DNA of 64,000 nucleotides from Streptomyces sp. S3(2020) (GCF_013044505.1 NZ_JABERD010000003.1:96737-160736); one strand, 5' to 3'; positions 19,234 through 29,564 are shown, numbered from the stretch's first letter. The notes: generated by a model from the letters alone, not told the origin. Translations and numbers: made by a program.

Positions 19234-20000
19234 ACCGCTCGCCCCTGGACCACGGCGGCCTGCGCAGGCGCCTCCTCGCCGGCAACGCAACCCTGGGCAC
19301 CTTCGTCGGCACCGCTTCTCCGGTCGCGGCCGAGGTGTGTGCCGCCGCCGGAACCGACTGGCTGCTGCTCGACCTCGAACACGGTGCCGGGGGAGAGGAA
19401 CAGGTCCGTACCACCGTCCCGACCGCGGCTGCCTACGGTGTTCCGACCGTCGTACGCGTCGAGTCCGTGGCTCGCATCCGTATCGGCCGAGCCCTCGACC
19501 TGGGCGCCGCTGGGATCATGCTGCCTCGCCTCGACACGGCGGACGAAGTCCGCGACGCGATAAGGCACTTGAGGTACCCGCCCGCGGGGGATCGGGGCGT
19601 GGCCACCTACAACCGCGCGTGCCGCTTCGGGCTCGACTCCGCAGCACTGGACCGTGAGGGCGAGATCCTCGGCGTGGTCCAGATCGAGTCGGCGAGTGCC
19701 CTGGTGGAGGTCGAGGCCATCGCGGCGCTCGACGGCGTCGACGTGCTGTTCGTCGGCCCCCGCGACCTCAGCCACGACCTCGGCGTGCCCGGCGAGTTCA
19801 CGGCCCCGGTCTACCGGGAGGCACTGGAGCGTGTCCGCAAGGCCGCCGCCGACCACGGCAAGGCCTGCGGTCTCCTTGTCCCCGACGGTGCGGCCGCGGC
19901 CGCCAAACGTGCCGAGGGCTGGACGTTCATCGCCATCGGCTCCGACTCCACCCTGCTCGCAGCCGCCCTGTCCGCCGCGCTCGGCGAGGCCCGGGCCTAG
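19230..20000 (+). CDS. HpcH/HpaI family aldolase
   Basis: A 256-residue class II (metal-dependent) pyruvate-type aldolase. The active-site His51 (LDLEHG), metal ligands Glu153 (QIES) and Asp179 (GPRDLS) keep the 26-residue spacing seen in HpaI. Such enzymes split 4-hydroxy-2-oxo acids into pyruvate or hydroxypyruvate and an aldehyde. It is coupled to iolD by an ATGA overlap, which is not the canonical inositol arrangement, where a different aldolase cleaves a phosphorylated acid. Together with the 2-hydroxyacid dehydrogenase two genes on, it suggests that the operon makes pyruvate or hydroxypyruvate directly from an unphosphorylated acid (inference). Confidence 0.9.
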   Translation: MNRSPLDHGGLRRRLLAGNATLGTFVGTASPVAAEVCAAAGTDWLLLDLEHGAGGEEQVRTTVPTAAAYGVPTVVRVESVARIRIGRALDLGAAGIMLPRLDTADEVRDAIRHLRYPPAGDRGVATYNRACRFGLDSAALDREGEILGVVQIESASALVEVEAIAALDGVDVLFVGPRDLSHDLGVPGEFTAPVYREALERVRKAAADHGKACGLLVPDGAAAAAKRAEGWTFIAIGSDSTLLAAALSAALGEARA

Positions 20001-20018
20001 CACCATCAGGAGACATCG

Positions 20019-21236
20019 ATGACCCCCACCACCCCTGGCGCCGCACGTGAGACAGGCGTCGGTCTGATCAGCGTCGGCTGGATGGGCAAGCTGCACAGTC
20101 GCGCCTACCAGGCACTGCCCTCCGTCTACCCCGAGCTGGGCATCAAGCCCCGCCTCGTCCACGCTGCGGACACGGCCGAAGACCGCGCGGCATACGCCCG
20201 TGACGTCCTCGGCTACGAGAAGGCCGGCACCGACTACCGAGCCGTCCTCGACGACCCGGACGTCGAGGTCGTCTCGATCTGCGCGCCCAACCTCCTTCAC
20301 CACGAGATCGGCATCGCCGCCGCCAAGGCCGGAAAGCCGTTCTGGATCGAGAAGCCGGTCGGACGCAGCGCCGAGGAGACCGCCGAGGTCGCCGCCGCGG
20401 CCCGCGCAGCCGGAGTCGTCACCTCCATCGGCTACAACTACCGGCACGCCCCCGCCGTCGAGCGGGCCCGCCAGCTGATCGCCGAGGGCAGGATTGGGCG
20501 TGTCACCAACGTGCGCGCCACCTTCTTCTCCGGCTACGCCTCCGAACCCAAGGGCGCCCTTTCCTGGCGCTTCAAGCGGGACCTGGCCGGGCACGGAGCG
20601 CTCGGCGACCTGATGAGCCATGTCGTGGACCTTGTCAGCTACGTCGTCGCCCCGATCAACGAGGTCTCCGCGCTCACCAGCACCGTCTACACCGAGCGCC
20701 CGATCCTGCCCATGGGCTCGGGCACGCACTTCGCGGTGATCGAGGACGGCGAGATGGCCACCGTCGAGAACGACGACTACACAGCGGCCTTGGTGCGCTT
20801 CAGCGGCGGTGCCGTCGGCACCCTGGAGGCGTCCCGCGTCATCGTGGGCCCACAGTGCGGCATCGGCTTCGAGATATACGGCACCGACGGCTCGGTCACC
20901 TGGAACTTCGAGCGAATGAACGAGCTGCGCGTCGCCCTCGACCGCAGCGGGCCTCACCAGGGCTACACCACCGTCCTCGGCAACGGGCACATGGGCGACT
21001 ACGCCAACTTCCAGCCCGGACCGGGCAACAGTATGGGCTACGACGACCTGAAGGTCATAGAGGCCAAGAAGTTCCTGGCCGCCGTAGCCGGCATCGAGCA
21101 CCACAACTCGACAATCGAGGACGCGCACGCCGTGGCCGAGGTGATCGCGGCGGCAGCGGCCTCCGCGGAGAGCGGCTCCTGGCGGCAGGTGCCCAAGGTT
21201 CCGGGTGCCGACTTTGGTCATCCGGGACGGAGTTGA
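20019..21236 (+). CDS. Gfo/Idh/MocA family oxidoreductase (inositol dehydrogenase-like)
   Basis: A 405-residue NAD(P)-dependent dehydrogenase. The Rossmann motif is in VGLISVGWMGKLHSRAY and the family's catalytic Lys is in WIEKPVGRS. The C-terminal half is the alpha/beta substrate domain with GALGDLMSHVVDL. Members oxidise the ring hydroxyl of inositols or C3/C1 of sugars. The longer C-terminal part (FQPGPGNSMGYDDL) is typical of a subgroup found in sugar and cyclitol clusters. It lies 18 nt after the aldolase in the iolD operon, so oxidation of a cyclitol (myo-, scyllo- or chiro-inositol) is the best guess. Confidence 0.9.
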   Translation: MTPTTPGAARETGVGLISVGWMGKLHSRAYQALPSVYPELGIKPRLVHAADTAEDRAAYARDVLGYEKAGTDYRAVLDDPDVEVVSICAPNLLHHEIGIAAAKAGKPFWIEKPVGRSAEETAEVAAAARAAGVVTSIGYNYRHAPAVERARQLIAEGRIGRVTNVRATFFSGYASEPKGALSWRFKRDLAGHGALGDLMSHVVDLVSYVVAPINEVSALTSTVYTERPILPMGSGTHFAVIEDGEMATVENDDYTAALVRFSGGAVGTLEASRVIVGPQCGIGFEIYGTDGSVTWNFERMNELRVALDRSGPHQGYTTVLGNGHMGDYANFQPGPGNSMGYDDLKVIEAKKFLAAVAGIEHHNSTIEDAHAVAEVIAAAAASAESGSWRQVPKVPGADFGHPGRS

Positions 21237-21240
21237 TCGC

Positions 21241-22188
21241 ATGTCCAAGCACGTCGTAGTGGCTCTCGGCCCCGTCGACGCCGACACCGTGGGTCCCGTT
21301 CTCGGCGAGCGGGTCACCTTCGTCACCGATCCGACACCGGAAGAGCTGGCGGTCGCCGAAGGCGCCATCGTCCGCGCCGATCGGAGAGTCGACGCCGATC
21401 TCCTCCAGCGGGCACCACGGTTGCGGGTCATCGCCCGTACCGGCGTCGGCGTCGATCTGGTCGACGTGGCGGCGGCCTCGGGCCGCGGCATCCCGGTGGT
21501 CATCACCCCCCACAGCGGCAGCCGGGCCGTGGCCGAGGGTGTCTTCGCCATGACCCTGCACCTGACCAAGCGGCTGAACCCGCTGACCGAGCTGGTGCGG
21601 GAGGGGCGCTGGGCCGAGCGGAACGCCGTACCGGTCGGTGACCTGGACGGTGCCACCCTGGGGATCGTCGGCTACGGCCGCATCGGGCGCCGGGTGGCAG
21701 AACTCGCCGCCGTCTTCGGCATGCGGACACTCGCGTACGACCCCTTCAGCCCGCCGCCGCCCGAGTCCGCCCGCGCCGACCTCGGTGAACTCGCTGAGGC
21801 GAGTGACGTACTCACCCTGCATACCCCGCTGACCGACAGCACCCGGCACCTCGTGGACGAGGAACTCCTGGTCAGGGTCAAGCCGGGAGCGGTCCTCATC
21901 AACTGCGGCCGGGGCGGCCTGCTCGATCCGGACGCCACCCTGGCCGCCCTGGAGTCGGGCCGGCTGTCGGGTGTCGGACTGGACGTGTTCGACCCCGAGC
22001 CGGCCCTCCACCACCCGCTGTTCGACCACCCCGACGTCGTCCTCACCCCGCACCTGATGGGCATGACGCGCCGGGCCATGACCCTGACCTTCGTCGACGC
22101 CGCCCGTGGTGTCGCGGACGTCCTCGCCGGCCGGCCGCCGGCCGCGGTCGCCGACCCCGACTTCAACCACCGAAAGGCCACGGCATGA
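21241..22188 (+). CDS. D-2-hydroxyacid dehydrogenase (phosphoglycerate/hydroxypyruvate reductase-like)
   Basis: A 315-residue NAD-dependent D-isomer-specific 2-hydroxyacid dehydrogenase. The NAD site is LGIVGYGRIGRRVAE. The catalytic set is Arg in INCGRGGLLD, Glu in the DVFDPEPA segment and His in LTPHLMG. It lacks the ACT regulatory domain of serine-pathway SerA, so it is a catabolic type. Reduction of hydroxypyruvate or a similar 2-oxo acid is expected, matching the upstream aldolase. ATG at 21241 is 4 nt after the preceding stop and its own stop overlaps the iolE start by 4 nt, so all are one translationally coupled unit. Confidence 0.91.
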   Translation: MSKHVVVALGPVDADTVGPVLGERVTFVTDPTPEELAVAEGAIVRADRRVDADLLQRAPRLRVIARTGVGVDLVDVAAASGRGIPVVITPHSGSRAVAEGVFAMTLHLTKRLNPLTELVREGRWAERNAVPVGDLDGATLGIVGYGRIGRRVAELAAVFGMRTLAYDPFSPPPPESARADLGELAEASDVLTLHTPLTDSTRHLVDEELLVRVKPGAVLINCGRGGLLDPDATLAALESGRLSGVGLDVFDPEPALHHPLFDHPDVVLTPHLMGMTRRAMTLTFVDAARGVADVLAGRPPAAVADPDFNHRKATA

Positions 22189-23072
22189 ACACCCCGCAGT
22201 TGAACAGGATCGCCGGCGCGCCCATTTCCTGGGGTGTGTGCGAAGTGCCCGGCTGGGGCTACCAGTTGACACCCGAACGCGTACTTCGGGAGATGCGCGA
22301 GGTCGGCCTGGCCGCCACCGAGATCGGCCCCGACGGCTTCCTCCCCGCCGCACCGGACGCCATGGCTCAGGTCCTCGCCCACCACGACCTCCACGCGGTA
22401 GGTGGCTTCACCCCGCTCCTGCTGCACGTGCCCGGACACGACCCGCTGGCCGAGGTCGAACAGCTCCTGGAGAACTACGCCGCCGCCGACGCGGAAGTCC
22501 TGGTCCTGTCGGCCATTACCGGCCAGGACGGCTACGACTCCCGCCCCGAACTCGACGCCGACGGCTGGAAGCTGCTGCTGTCCAACCTCGATCGGCTCAC
22601 CTCGCTGGCCGCCGAGCGCGGCGTACGCGCCGTCCTGCACCCGCACGTCGGCACGATGGTCGAGAACGGCGACGACGTCCGGCGCGTCCTGGAGCACTCG
22701 TCGATCTCCCTCTGCCTCGACACCGGCCACCTGCTCATCGGCGGCACCGACCCCGCCGAACTCACCCGGCAGGTACCCGAGCGGATCGCCCACACTCACT
22801 TGAAGGACGTGGACGCCTCACTCGCCGCCAAGGTTCAGTCGGGCCGCCTCACCTACTCCGAGGCCGTACGAGCGGGTATGTACCGCCCACTCGGCGCTGG
22901 CGACGTCGACGTGCAGGCCATTGTCACCCATCTCACCACCCGCGGATACGACGGCTGGTACGTCCTGGAGCAGGACACCATCCTCATTGAGGAACCCAAG
23001 GAAAGAGGTCCGGTCGAAGACGTGTGGGCCAGTGCCGAACACCTTCGCTCCGTACTGCGCGGAATCGCGTGA
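22185..23072 (+). CDS. iolE: Myo-inosose-2 dehydratase (IolE)
   Basis: A 295-residue xylose-isomerase-like TIM barrel. The start (RIAGAPISWGVCEVPGWGYQ) is the IolE signature. Metal ligands are in EIGPDGF, LHPHVGTMVE, LCLDTGHL and HTHLKDVD. It removes water from 2-keto-myo-inositol to give the dione that IolD opens, so both central ring-processing steps are in this operon. The ATG overlaps the previous stop (ATGA). It is the last gene of the run; 149 nt follow before the next gene. Confidence 0.93.
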   Translation: MNTPQLNRIAGAPISWGVCEVPGWGYQLTPERVLREMREVGLAATEIGPDGFLPAAPDAMAQVLAHHDLHAVGGFTPLLLHVPGHDPLAEVEQLLENYAAADAEVLVLSAITGQDGYDSRPELDADGWKLLLSNLDRLTSLAAERGVRAVLHPHVGTMVENGDDVRRVLEHSSISLCLDTGHLLIGGTDPAELTRQVPERIAHTHLKDVDASLAAKVQSGRLTYSEAVRAGMYRPLGAGDVDVQAIVTHLTTRGYDGWYVLEQDTILIEEPKERGPVEDVWASAEHLRSVLRGIA

Positions 23073-23096
23073 TCGTATACCGCTGTGAGGTGTTCT

Positions 23097-23112
23097 TGAT
23101 GGCTTCTGGATG
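23097..23112 (+). promoter_or_regulatory. TGATGG-N6-GATG box before the TIM-barrel isomerase gene
   Basis: TGATGGCTTCTGGATG lies between iolE and the gene at 23222, with the same half-site spacing as the boxes at 15610, 27311 and 35662. It suggests that the isomerase gene has its own co-regulated promoter. Confidence 0.5.
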
Positions 23113-23221
23113 ATTGACCAGTGAGTGCGGGTCGCCAAAGAATTCGAGGCGACTTCGTTTCTCTTCTGGAGCGGTCATTCGTCGCGTGTCGACATCATTC
23201 CGAACTTGAGAAATACGGGAA

Positions 23222-24076
23222 ATGGAAATGACTGCTGAGGATGTGCTGGCTACTTGTTGGACGACCGCCGGCGACACCGCTCCAGACCGGAAGGACCAGC
23301 GCAGTCCGCTGAACCTGCGAGATCGGGCCGAAGCAGCGGGCGCCGCCGGGTTCAAGGGGTTCGGGCTGTTGTACGCCGACTTGACGGAGGCCGAGCGCGA
23401 GCACGGGCTCGCGGGCGTCCGATCCCTCTTCGAGGACAACGGCCTCGTCCACATCGAATTGGAGTTCCTGACCGACTGGTGGACCGACGGACCCCGGCGC
23501 GCTGAGTCGGACAACGTCCGTCGGGACCTTCTCCGGGCCGCCGAGGTACTCGGCGCGCGTCACATCAAGATTGGGCCGGACGTGGAGGACGAGCCGTGGG
23601 ATCTCGACGTCTGGGCCGAGGAGTTCGCCACGCTGGCGACGCAGGCCGACGGCGTGGGCACCCGGCTCGGGATCGAGTTTCTGCCCTGGTCCAACATCAA
23701 GACAGTGCACGACGGCCTCCGGCTCGTGGAGGCCGCAGGCCACCCGGCAGGCGGCCTCATCATCGACGTCTGGCACACCGAGCGCGCCCACACCCCACCC
23801 TCGGACCTGGCCAAGGTGCCCGGATCACGCATCGTGGGCGTGGAACTCAACGACGCCGACAGTCAGGTGCTCGGCACTCTCTTCGAGGACACCGTCCGGC
23901 GCCGCCGCCTGTGCGGGGAAGGCTCCTTCGACCTCCCGGGGATCATCACCGCGCTCCGTACGGCCGGCTGGGCCGGCCCCTGGGGCGTGGAGATCCTCTC
24001 CGACGCACACCGCTCACTGACGGTCGCGGAGGCCGCCGAGGCGGCGTACGGGAGTGCTGCGGCACTGCTGAAGTAA
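23222..24076 (+). CDS. Sugar phosphate isomerase/epimerase-like TIM-barrel protein
   Basis: A 284-residue xylose-isomerase-like (AP endonuclease 2 fold) barrel. Likely metal ligands appear in IELEFLTDWW, GIEFLPWS, IIDVWHTERA and GVELNDAD. Members include IolE, IolI inosose isomerases, and sugar epimerases and dehydratases. It follows the iolE operon but has its own promoter region, and a terminator comes right after it. IolI-type isomerisation between inososes is a reasonable guess, but the sequence does not settle it. There is a second ATG two codons downstream that could also be the start; both are close to the GGGAAA-type ribosome site. Confidence 0.82.
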   Translation: MEMTAEDVLATCWTTAGDTAPDRKDQRSPLNLRDRAEAAGAAGFKGFGLLYADLTEAEREHGLAGVRSLFEDNGLVHIELEFLTDWWTDGPRRAESDNVRRDLLRAAEVLGARHIKIGPDVEDEPWDLDVWAEEFATLATQADGVGTRLGIEFLPWSNIKTVHDGLRLVEAAGHPAGGLIIDVWHTERAHTPPSDLAKVPGSRIVGVELNDADSQVLGTLFEDTVRRRRLCGEGSFDLPGIITALRTAGWAGPWGVEILSDAHRSLTVAEAAEAAYGSAAALLK

Positions 24077-24086
24077 ACGCGCCACC

Positions 24087-24126
24087 GGGGTGGTGGGGAC
24101 GAAACCACGCTCATCCCCACCACCCC
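24087..24126. terminator. 13-bp hairpin between convergent genes
   Basis: Arms 24087-24099 and 24114-24126 (GGGGTGGTGGGGA and its exact complement) with a 14-nt loop, 11 nt after the isomerase stop and before the convergent gntR stop. It can serve both strands. Confidence 0.8.
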
Positions 24127-24168
24127 TGTTTCCATCTGCCTCGGGCAGATCGGGGCATGCCCGAACCC

Positions 24169-24942
24169 CTACGTCCGCATGAGCACCTGGAACTCGAAGA
24201 CGTACCGCGAGGCGTGGTAGAGATGCGTGCCGTGCTCAACAGCCTCCCCGGTGCCGTCGTACGCCGTGCGCCGCATGGTGAGCAGCGGCGCGCCCTCGGG
24301 TTCGTCGAGGTATGCGCTGTCCTCGGCGTTGGCTGCTTGGGCGCCGATCGCCTGATGCGCGCTGTGCAGGCCGATGCCGGCAGCGCGCAGAAGCCGGTAG
24401 AGCCCCGTAGCCTCCAGCCGTGCCGTGTCCAGATCCAGCAGCAGGTCCGTCGGCAGGTGGTTGCGTAGGACGGCCACGGCGAGTCCGTCGGCGTAGCGGA
24501 TCCGCTCCAGCCGGACCACGCTGTCGCCTTTCCGCATGCCCAGAGCTGCGGCTACCTCGGCAGACGCGGGCACGACGTCGTTGCGTACCACCCGTGTGCT
24601 CGGCTGTTGCCCGCCCTCCTCCAAGTCGTCGTAGAGGCTGGTCAGTTCCAGAGGACGTTTGACCCTGCTGTGCACGACCTGAGTGCCGACGCCGCGACGC
24701 CGAACCAGCAGTCCCTTCTCGACCAGGGCCTTGATGCCCTGCCGGACGGTGGGTCGGGACAGGCCGAGCCGTTCGGCGAGGTCGATCTCGTTGCCGAGCA
24801 GGGCGCCCGGAAGGAGCAGGCCATGCTCGATGGCCTGCTCCAACTGCTGGGCGAATTGGTGGTACAGCGGTACAGGGCTCCTGCGGTCGATGGCGAGGTC
24901 CAGCACTGCCGTACCGCCGATCACCTTCCGGTGCCCGGGCAT
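24169..24942 (-). CDS. GntR-family (HutC/UTRA) transcriptional regulator
   Basis: A 257-residue regulator. The N-terminal winged helix (residues ~20-90) has VPLYHQFAQQLEQAIEHG and RLGLSRPTVRQGIKALVEKG, and the C-terminal ~150 residues form a UTRA ligand-binding domain. The start ATG at 24942 is only 2 nt after the iolA stop, so it is translationally coupled to iolA. In many actinobacteria a GntR of this kind represses inositol genes, which fits here. It could sense an inositol intermediate; whether it shares targets with the LacI at 35697 is open. Confidence 0.92.
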   Translation of the reverse strand: MPGHRKVIGGTAVLDLAIDRRSPVPLYHQFAQQLEQAIEHGLLLPGALLGNEIDLAERLGLSRPTVRQGIKALVEKGLLVRRRGVGTQVVHSRVKRPLELTSLYDDLEEGGQQPSTRVVRNDVVPASAEVAAALGMRKGDSVVRLERIRYADGLAVAVLRNHLPTDLLLDLDTARLEATGLYRLLRAAGIGLHSAHQAIGAQAANAEDSAYLDEPEGAPLLTMRRTAYDGTGEAVEHGTHLYHASRYVFEFQVLMRT

Positions 24943-24944
24943 GG

Positions 24945-26444
<1,500 letters not shown>

Positions 26445-26475
26445 CGGGTGCGGGTTTCCTTTCGGGCGGCCGGAC

Positions 26476-26882
26476 TCAGGAACGGTCGCGGCGGCTGTTC
26501 TGCGAGGTGTAGAGGGGCAGACGAGGTCGGTCGGCCCAGGTGTCGTGAACCCCGGCAGGGCCGGGGTGGTCGCAGATCAGCCGGGCGCGGTCCGTGCCAG
26601 TCGGCAATGGCGTTGACGTAGTACATGTCGTGGCCGGGCACGACGACTGACGGACCGTGCCAGGCGTCGGGCATGAGCACGATGTCGCCGTCGCGGACTT
26701 TGGTCAGGAGGCGTTTGCGGCGGCCGTTGCCGGCCCGGGCGGCAGGTCGGGACGCGCAGACTGGAGAACGCCCAGCCGACTGTCGAGGGTGTGACGTCAA
26801 GGGCGTACAAGCCGCCTGCGGCCCTGCCCGCAGGGAGGTGACACGCGTGGTCCTGACCGCGTGGCTCAGGCGCGAGGATCAT
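26476..26882 (-). pseudogene. iolB: iolB remnant (5-deoxy-glucuronate isomerase), internal deletion and frameshift
   Basis: From an ATG at 26882 with AAGGAG 8 nt upstream, the frame starts like IolB: HLPAGRAAGGLYALDVTPST then VGWAFSSLRV. It then jumps into another frame that carries the IolB C-terminal core: RDGDIVLMPDAWHGPSVVVP then GHDMYYVNAIADWHGP. A second shift restores the real tail: LICDHPGPAGVHDTWADRPR ending at TGA 26476-26478. IolB normally has ~270-300 residues and only about 135 codons remain, so roughly the middle half is gone. It ends 32 nt before iolA, as an intact iolB would in an operon. It cannot make an active isomerase. Confidence 0.82.
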
Positions 26883-26910
26883 GATGTGAGCTCCTTCAAG
26901 AGGGAGTGGT

Positions 26911-27173
26911 TCACAGCAGGCCTGAAGTCGAGTCAACTGGGGCCTCCACGCTGCTGGAGGCGGGGTGGAGCAGTGAGCGGCCGACGACCAGATCCTGCAC
27001 GGTGGGCAGTTGGAGGGCCTTGCGACACTTCTCGTACGCGGCCTGTGCCTCGGTGGCGGACCAGCCCAGGAAGTTGCCGAAGCTTTCGACTCTTTCCAAG
27101 GGGACGCCGGTCTGGAGCGGATATATGTCGACGCCGGGCCGACCCATGGTTATTGCATCAAAGGATCTTTCAT
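26911..27173 (-). pseudogene. iolC: Fused remnant: iolC start joined to an aldolase-like C-terminus
   Basis: A ribosome site (AGGAGAG) and ATG at 27173 lead into ATG AAA GAT CC then, after an apparent one-base loss, the kinase start FDAITMGRPGVDIYPLQTG followed by VPLERVESFGNFLG. This is the N-terminus of 5-dehydro-2-deoxygluconokinase (IolC, PfkB family). Around residue 45 it changes to EAQAAYEKCRKALQLPTVQD then LVVGRSLLHP, which looks like the C-terminus of the aldolase that follows iolC in actinobacterial iol operons. A deletion from inside iolC to near the end of the aldolase gene explains this. The iolC assignment is good; the aldolase part is less sure. Confidence 0.72.
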
Positions 27174-27310
27174 TCGCGGCTCTCCTGCATGCGGGCAGAC
27201 ATCTTCCCGTCGCGACCAGGAAGTTGAAGGGCAAAGACCGGGGTCCCGGCCATTTCAGGTTTAGAGGTCATGCGCAAGCGGCGTCAAGCAATTGTTCTGA
27301 CATCTTTCCT

Positions 27311-27326
27311 TGATGGATAAATGATG
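27311..27326 (+). promoter_or_regulatory. TGATGG-N6-GATG box in the divergent iolC-remnant / ABC importer promoter
   Basis: TGATGGATAAATGATG sits in an AT-rich patch roughly midway between the iolC remnant start (27173, minus strand) and the binding-protein gene (27469, plus strand). It has the same spacing as the other boxes and is inside a small palindrome AAATGATGCATTT. Confidence 0.6.
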
Positions 27327-27468
27327 CATTTACAAGCGTTGACCCCGGAGTGCCGTGACGGTTCTATCTCGTCATAGGCAACAGCCGTGTTAACGGCATG
27401 TGATCCGCAGCGTTCGCTCGGTCAGCCGCTTCTCTCTTTCTCCCGTCGCACAGTGAGGTGCCGGAAAG

Positions 27469-28485
27469 ATGGTTCGTTCATACCTCCCCCGCTCCCGCAG
27501 AATCGCCCCCGCGCTTGCCGCAGCAGTGGCGGCCGCCCTGCTCGTCGCCGGCTGTTCCAGCTCCGGAGGCGAGAAGGCCGAGGACGCCAAGAACGACGTC
27601 TCGGCCGGCCAGGCCGACACTCCCCGCATGACGGTCGCGATGATCACGCACGCGGCTCCCGGTGACACCTTCTGGGACACCATCCGCAAGGGTGCCGAGG
27701 CCGCCGCCGCCAAGGACAACGTCAAGCTGATCTACTCCAGTGACCCCAGCGGTTCCAACCAGGCCAACCTGGTCCAGAACGCGATCGACCAGAAGGTCGA
27801 CGGCATCGCGGTCACCCTGGCCAAGCCCGACGCCATGAAGAACGTCGTGGCCAAGGCGAAGGCCGCCGGCATCCCCGTCGTGGGCTTCAACGGCGGTGTG
27901 GACGACTGGAAGGAGCAGGGCCTTCTGGAGTACTTCGGGCAGGACGAGTACGTCGCCGGCAAGGCTTTCGGGCGCAAGCTCAACGACGCGGGCGTCAAAC
28001 ACGACATCTGCGTGATCATGGAGCAGGGGCACGTTGCCCTGGAGGCCCGTTGCAAGGGCGTCAAGGAAGGCTTCGAGGGCAAGACGGACGTCCTCTACGT
28101 CAACGGCACGGACATGCCGTCGGTGCAGTCGACGATCACGGCCAAGCTCCAGCAGGACTCCTCCATCGACCAGGTGGTCACGCTCGGCGCCCCGTTCGCA
28201 CTGACTGCGGTGAAGTCGATCGCCGACGCGGGCAGCAAGGCCAAGCTCGCCACCTTCGACCTCAACAAGGACCTGGTCGGCGCCATCCAGGATGGCGACA
28301 TCGAGTTCGCCGTCGACCAGCAGCCGTACCTGCAGGGCTATCTGTCGGTCGACGCCATCTGGCTGTACAAGACCAACGGCAACTACAGCGGTGGTGGCGA
28401 GGCACCAGTGCTGACCGGCCCGGCCTTTGTCGACAAGACCAACATCGACACCATTGCCAAGTTCGCCGCGAAGGGGACCCGGTGA
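27469..28485 (+). CDS. Sugar/cyclitol ABC transporter substrate-binding lipoprotein
   Basis: A 338-residue RbsB-like periplasmic-binding-protein-family lipoprotein. The signal peptide ends in the lipobox LVAGC with Cys29 as the lipid-anchored residue, so the protein sits on the outer face of the membrane. The mature part has the two-lobed Peripla_BP_4 pattern (ITHAAPGDTFWDTIRKGAEA, VDGIAVTLAKPDAM, GIPVVGFNGG). It captures a sugar or inositol for the permease and ATPase encoded directly downstream. The linked iolG at 30501 makes inositol the likely ligand (inference). The stop is 5 nt before the permease ATG, or overlaps a GTG alternative start. Confidence 0.93.
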   Translation: MVRSYLPRSRRIAPALAAAVAAALLVAGCSSSGGEKAEDAKNDVSAGQADTPRMTVAMITHAAPGDTFWDTIRKGAEAAAAKDNVKLIYSSDPSGSNQANLVQNAIDQKVDGIAVTLAKPDAMKNVVAKAKAAGIPVVGFNGGVDDWKEQGLLEYFGQDEYVAGKAFGRKLNDAGVKHDICVIMEQGHVALEARCKGVKEGFEGKTDVLYVNGTDMPSVQSTITAKLQQDSSIDQVVTLGAPFALTAVKSIADAGSKAKLATFDLNKDLVGAIQDGDIEFAVDQQPYLQGYLSVDAIWLYKTNGNYSGGGEAPVLTGPAFVDKTNIDTIAKFAAKGTR

Positions 28486-28490
28486 TCGGC

Positions 28491-29564
28491 ATGACTCAGA
28501 CAACGGCACCGGCGACGAGTTCCTCGTCGTCGGCCCCGCCGGCCGGTCAGAAGGATGGCCGCACCGCCGAACGCTCCTTGGCGCTGAGGCTGCTGGCCCG
28601 ACCGGAGATCGGCGTCTTCCTCGGTGCCGTCGCGGTGTACGTGTTCTTCCTGATCTCCGCGCCGCCGGTGCGCGAGGGCAGCTCGATGGCCAACATCCTG
28701 TACCAGTCGTCGACGATCGGAATCATGGCCCTGCCAGTCGCGTTGCTGATGGTCGGAGGGGAGTTCGATCTGTCAGCGGGCGTAGCCGTGATCACCTCGG
28801 CGCTGACCGCGAGCATGGTCAGCTTCCAGCTGACGGCGAACGTCTGGGTGGGTGTTTTCGTCGCGTTGCTCGTGTCGCTGGCGGTCGGCCTGTTCAACGG
28901 CTGGATGCTGACGAAGACCAGCCTGCCGAGCTTCCTGGTCACCCTCGGTACATTCCTGATCCTCCAGGGCGTGAACCTCGCGGTGACCAAACTGGTCACC
29001 GGTAACGTCGCCACCGACAGCATCAGTGACATGGACGGCTTCGACCAGGCCAAGTCCGTCTTCGCCTCGACCTTCGACATCGGTGGTGTCGAGGTGAAGA
29101 TCACGGTGGTCTGGTGGCTAGTCTTCGCGGCGCTGGCGACGTGGGTGCTGCTGCGCACCAAGTACGGCAACTGGATTTTCGCCGTCGGCGGCAACAAGGA
29201 GAGCGCGCGGGCCGTCGGTGTTCCGGTGACCTTCACGAAGATCTCGCTGTTCATGCTGGTCGGCTTCGGTGCCTGGTTCGTCGGCATGCACCAGCTGTTC
29301 TCCTTCAGCAGCGTGCAGTCCGGTGAAGGCGTCGGCCAGGAGCTGATCTACATCGCTGCGGCGGTCATCGGCGGCTGCCTGCTGACCGGTGGCTCCGGCT
29401 CCGCGATCGGCCCGGTCTTCGGCGCCTTCATGTTCGGCATGGTGAACCAGGGCATCGTCTACGCCGGCTGGAACCCCGACTGGTTCAAGGCCTTCCTCGG
29501 CGTGATGCTCCTCGGCGCCGTCCTCATCAATCTGTGGGTCAGCCGCACGGCGACTCGGAGGTGA
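28491..29564 (+). CDS. Sugar/cyclitol ABC transporter permease (RbsC-like)
   Basis: A 357-residue membrane protein of the carbohydrate-uptake-2 permease family, with about 8-10 hydrophobic segments. The family motif [20 protein letters not shown] and the EAA-like loop [19 protein letters not shown] are present. It forms the channel for the imported sugar or cyclitol. ATG at 28491 is chosen; a GTG at 28482 that overlaps the previous stop and is nearer the AAGGGGA sequence is a real alternative that would add three residues. It is coupled to the ATPase gene that follows 5 nt after its stop. Confidence 0.92.
   Translation: MTQTTAPATSSSSSAPPAGQKDGRTAERSLALRLLARPEIGVFLGAVAVYVFFLISAPPVREGSSMANILYQSSTIGIMALPVALLMVGGEFDLSAGVAVITSALTASMVSFQLTANVWVGVFVALLVSLAVGLFNGWMLTKTSLPSFLVTLGTFLILQGVNLAVTKLVTGNVATDSISDMDGFDQAKSVFASTFDIGGVEVKITVVWWLVFAALATWVLLRTKYGNWIFAVGGNKESARAVGVPVTFTKISLFMLVGFGAWFVGMHQLFSFSSVQSGEGVGQELIYIAAAVIGGCLLTGGSGSAIGPVFGAFMFGMVNQGIVYAGWNPDWFKAFLGVMLLGAVLINLWVSRTATRR

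Noticed and set aside
19062..21656. Very long open frame (864 codons) on the minus strand across the aldolase and dehydrogenase genes
   Set aside because: It lies opposite four well-supported genes, has no ribosome site and matches no family; it is an artefact of GC-rich third positions.
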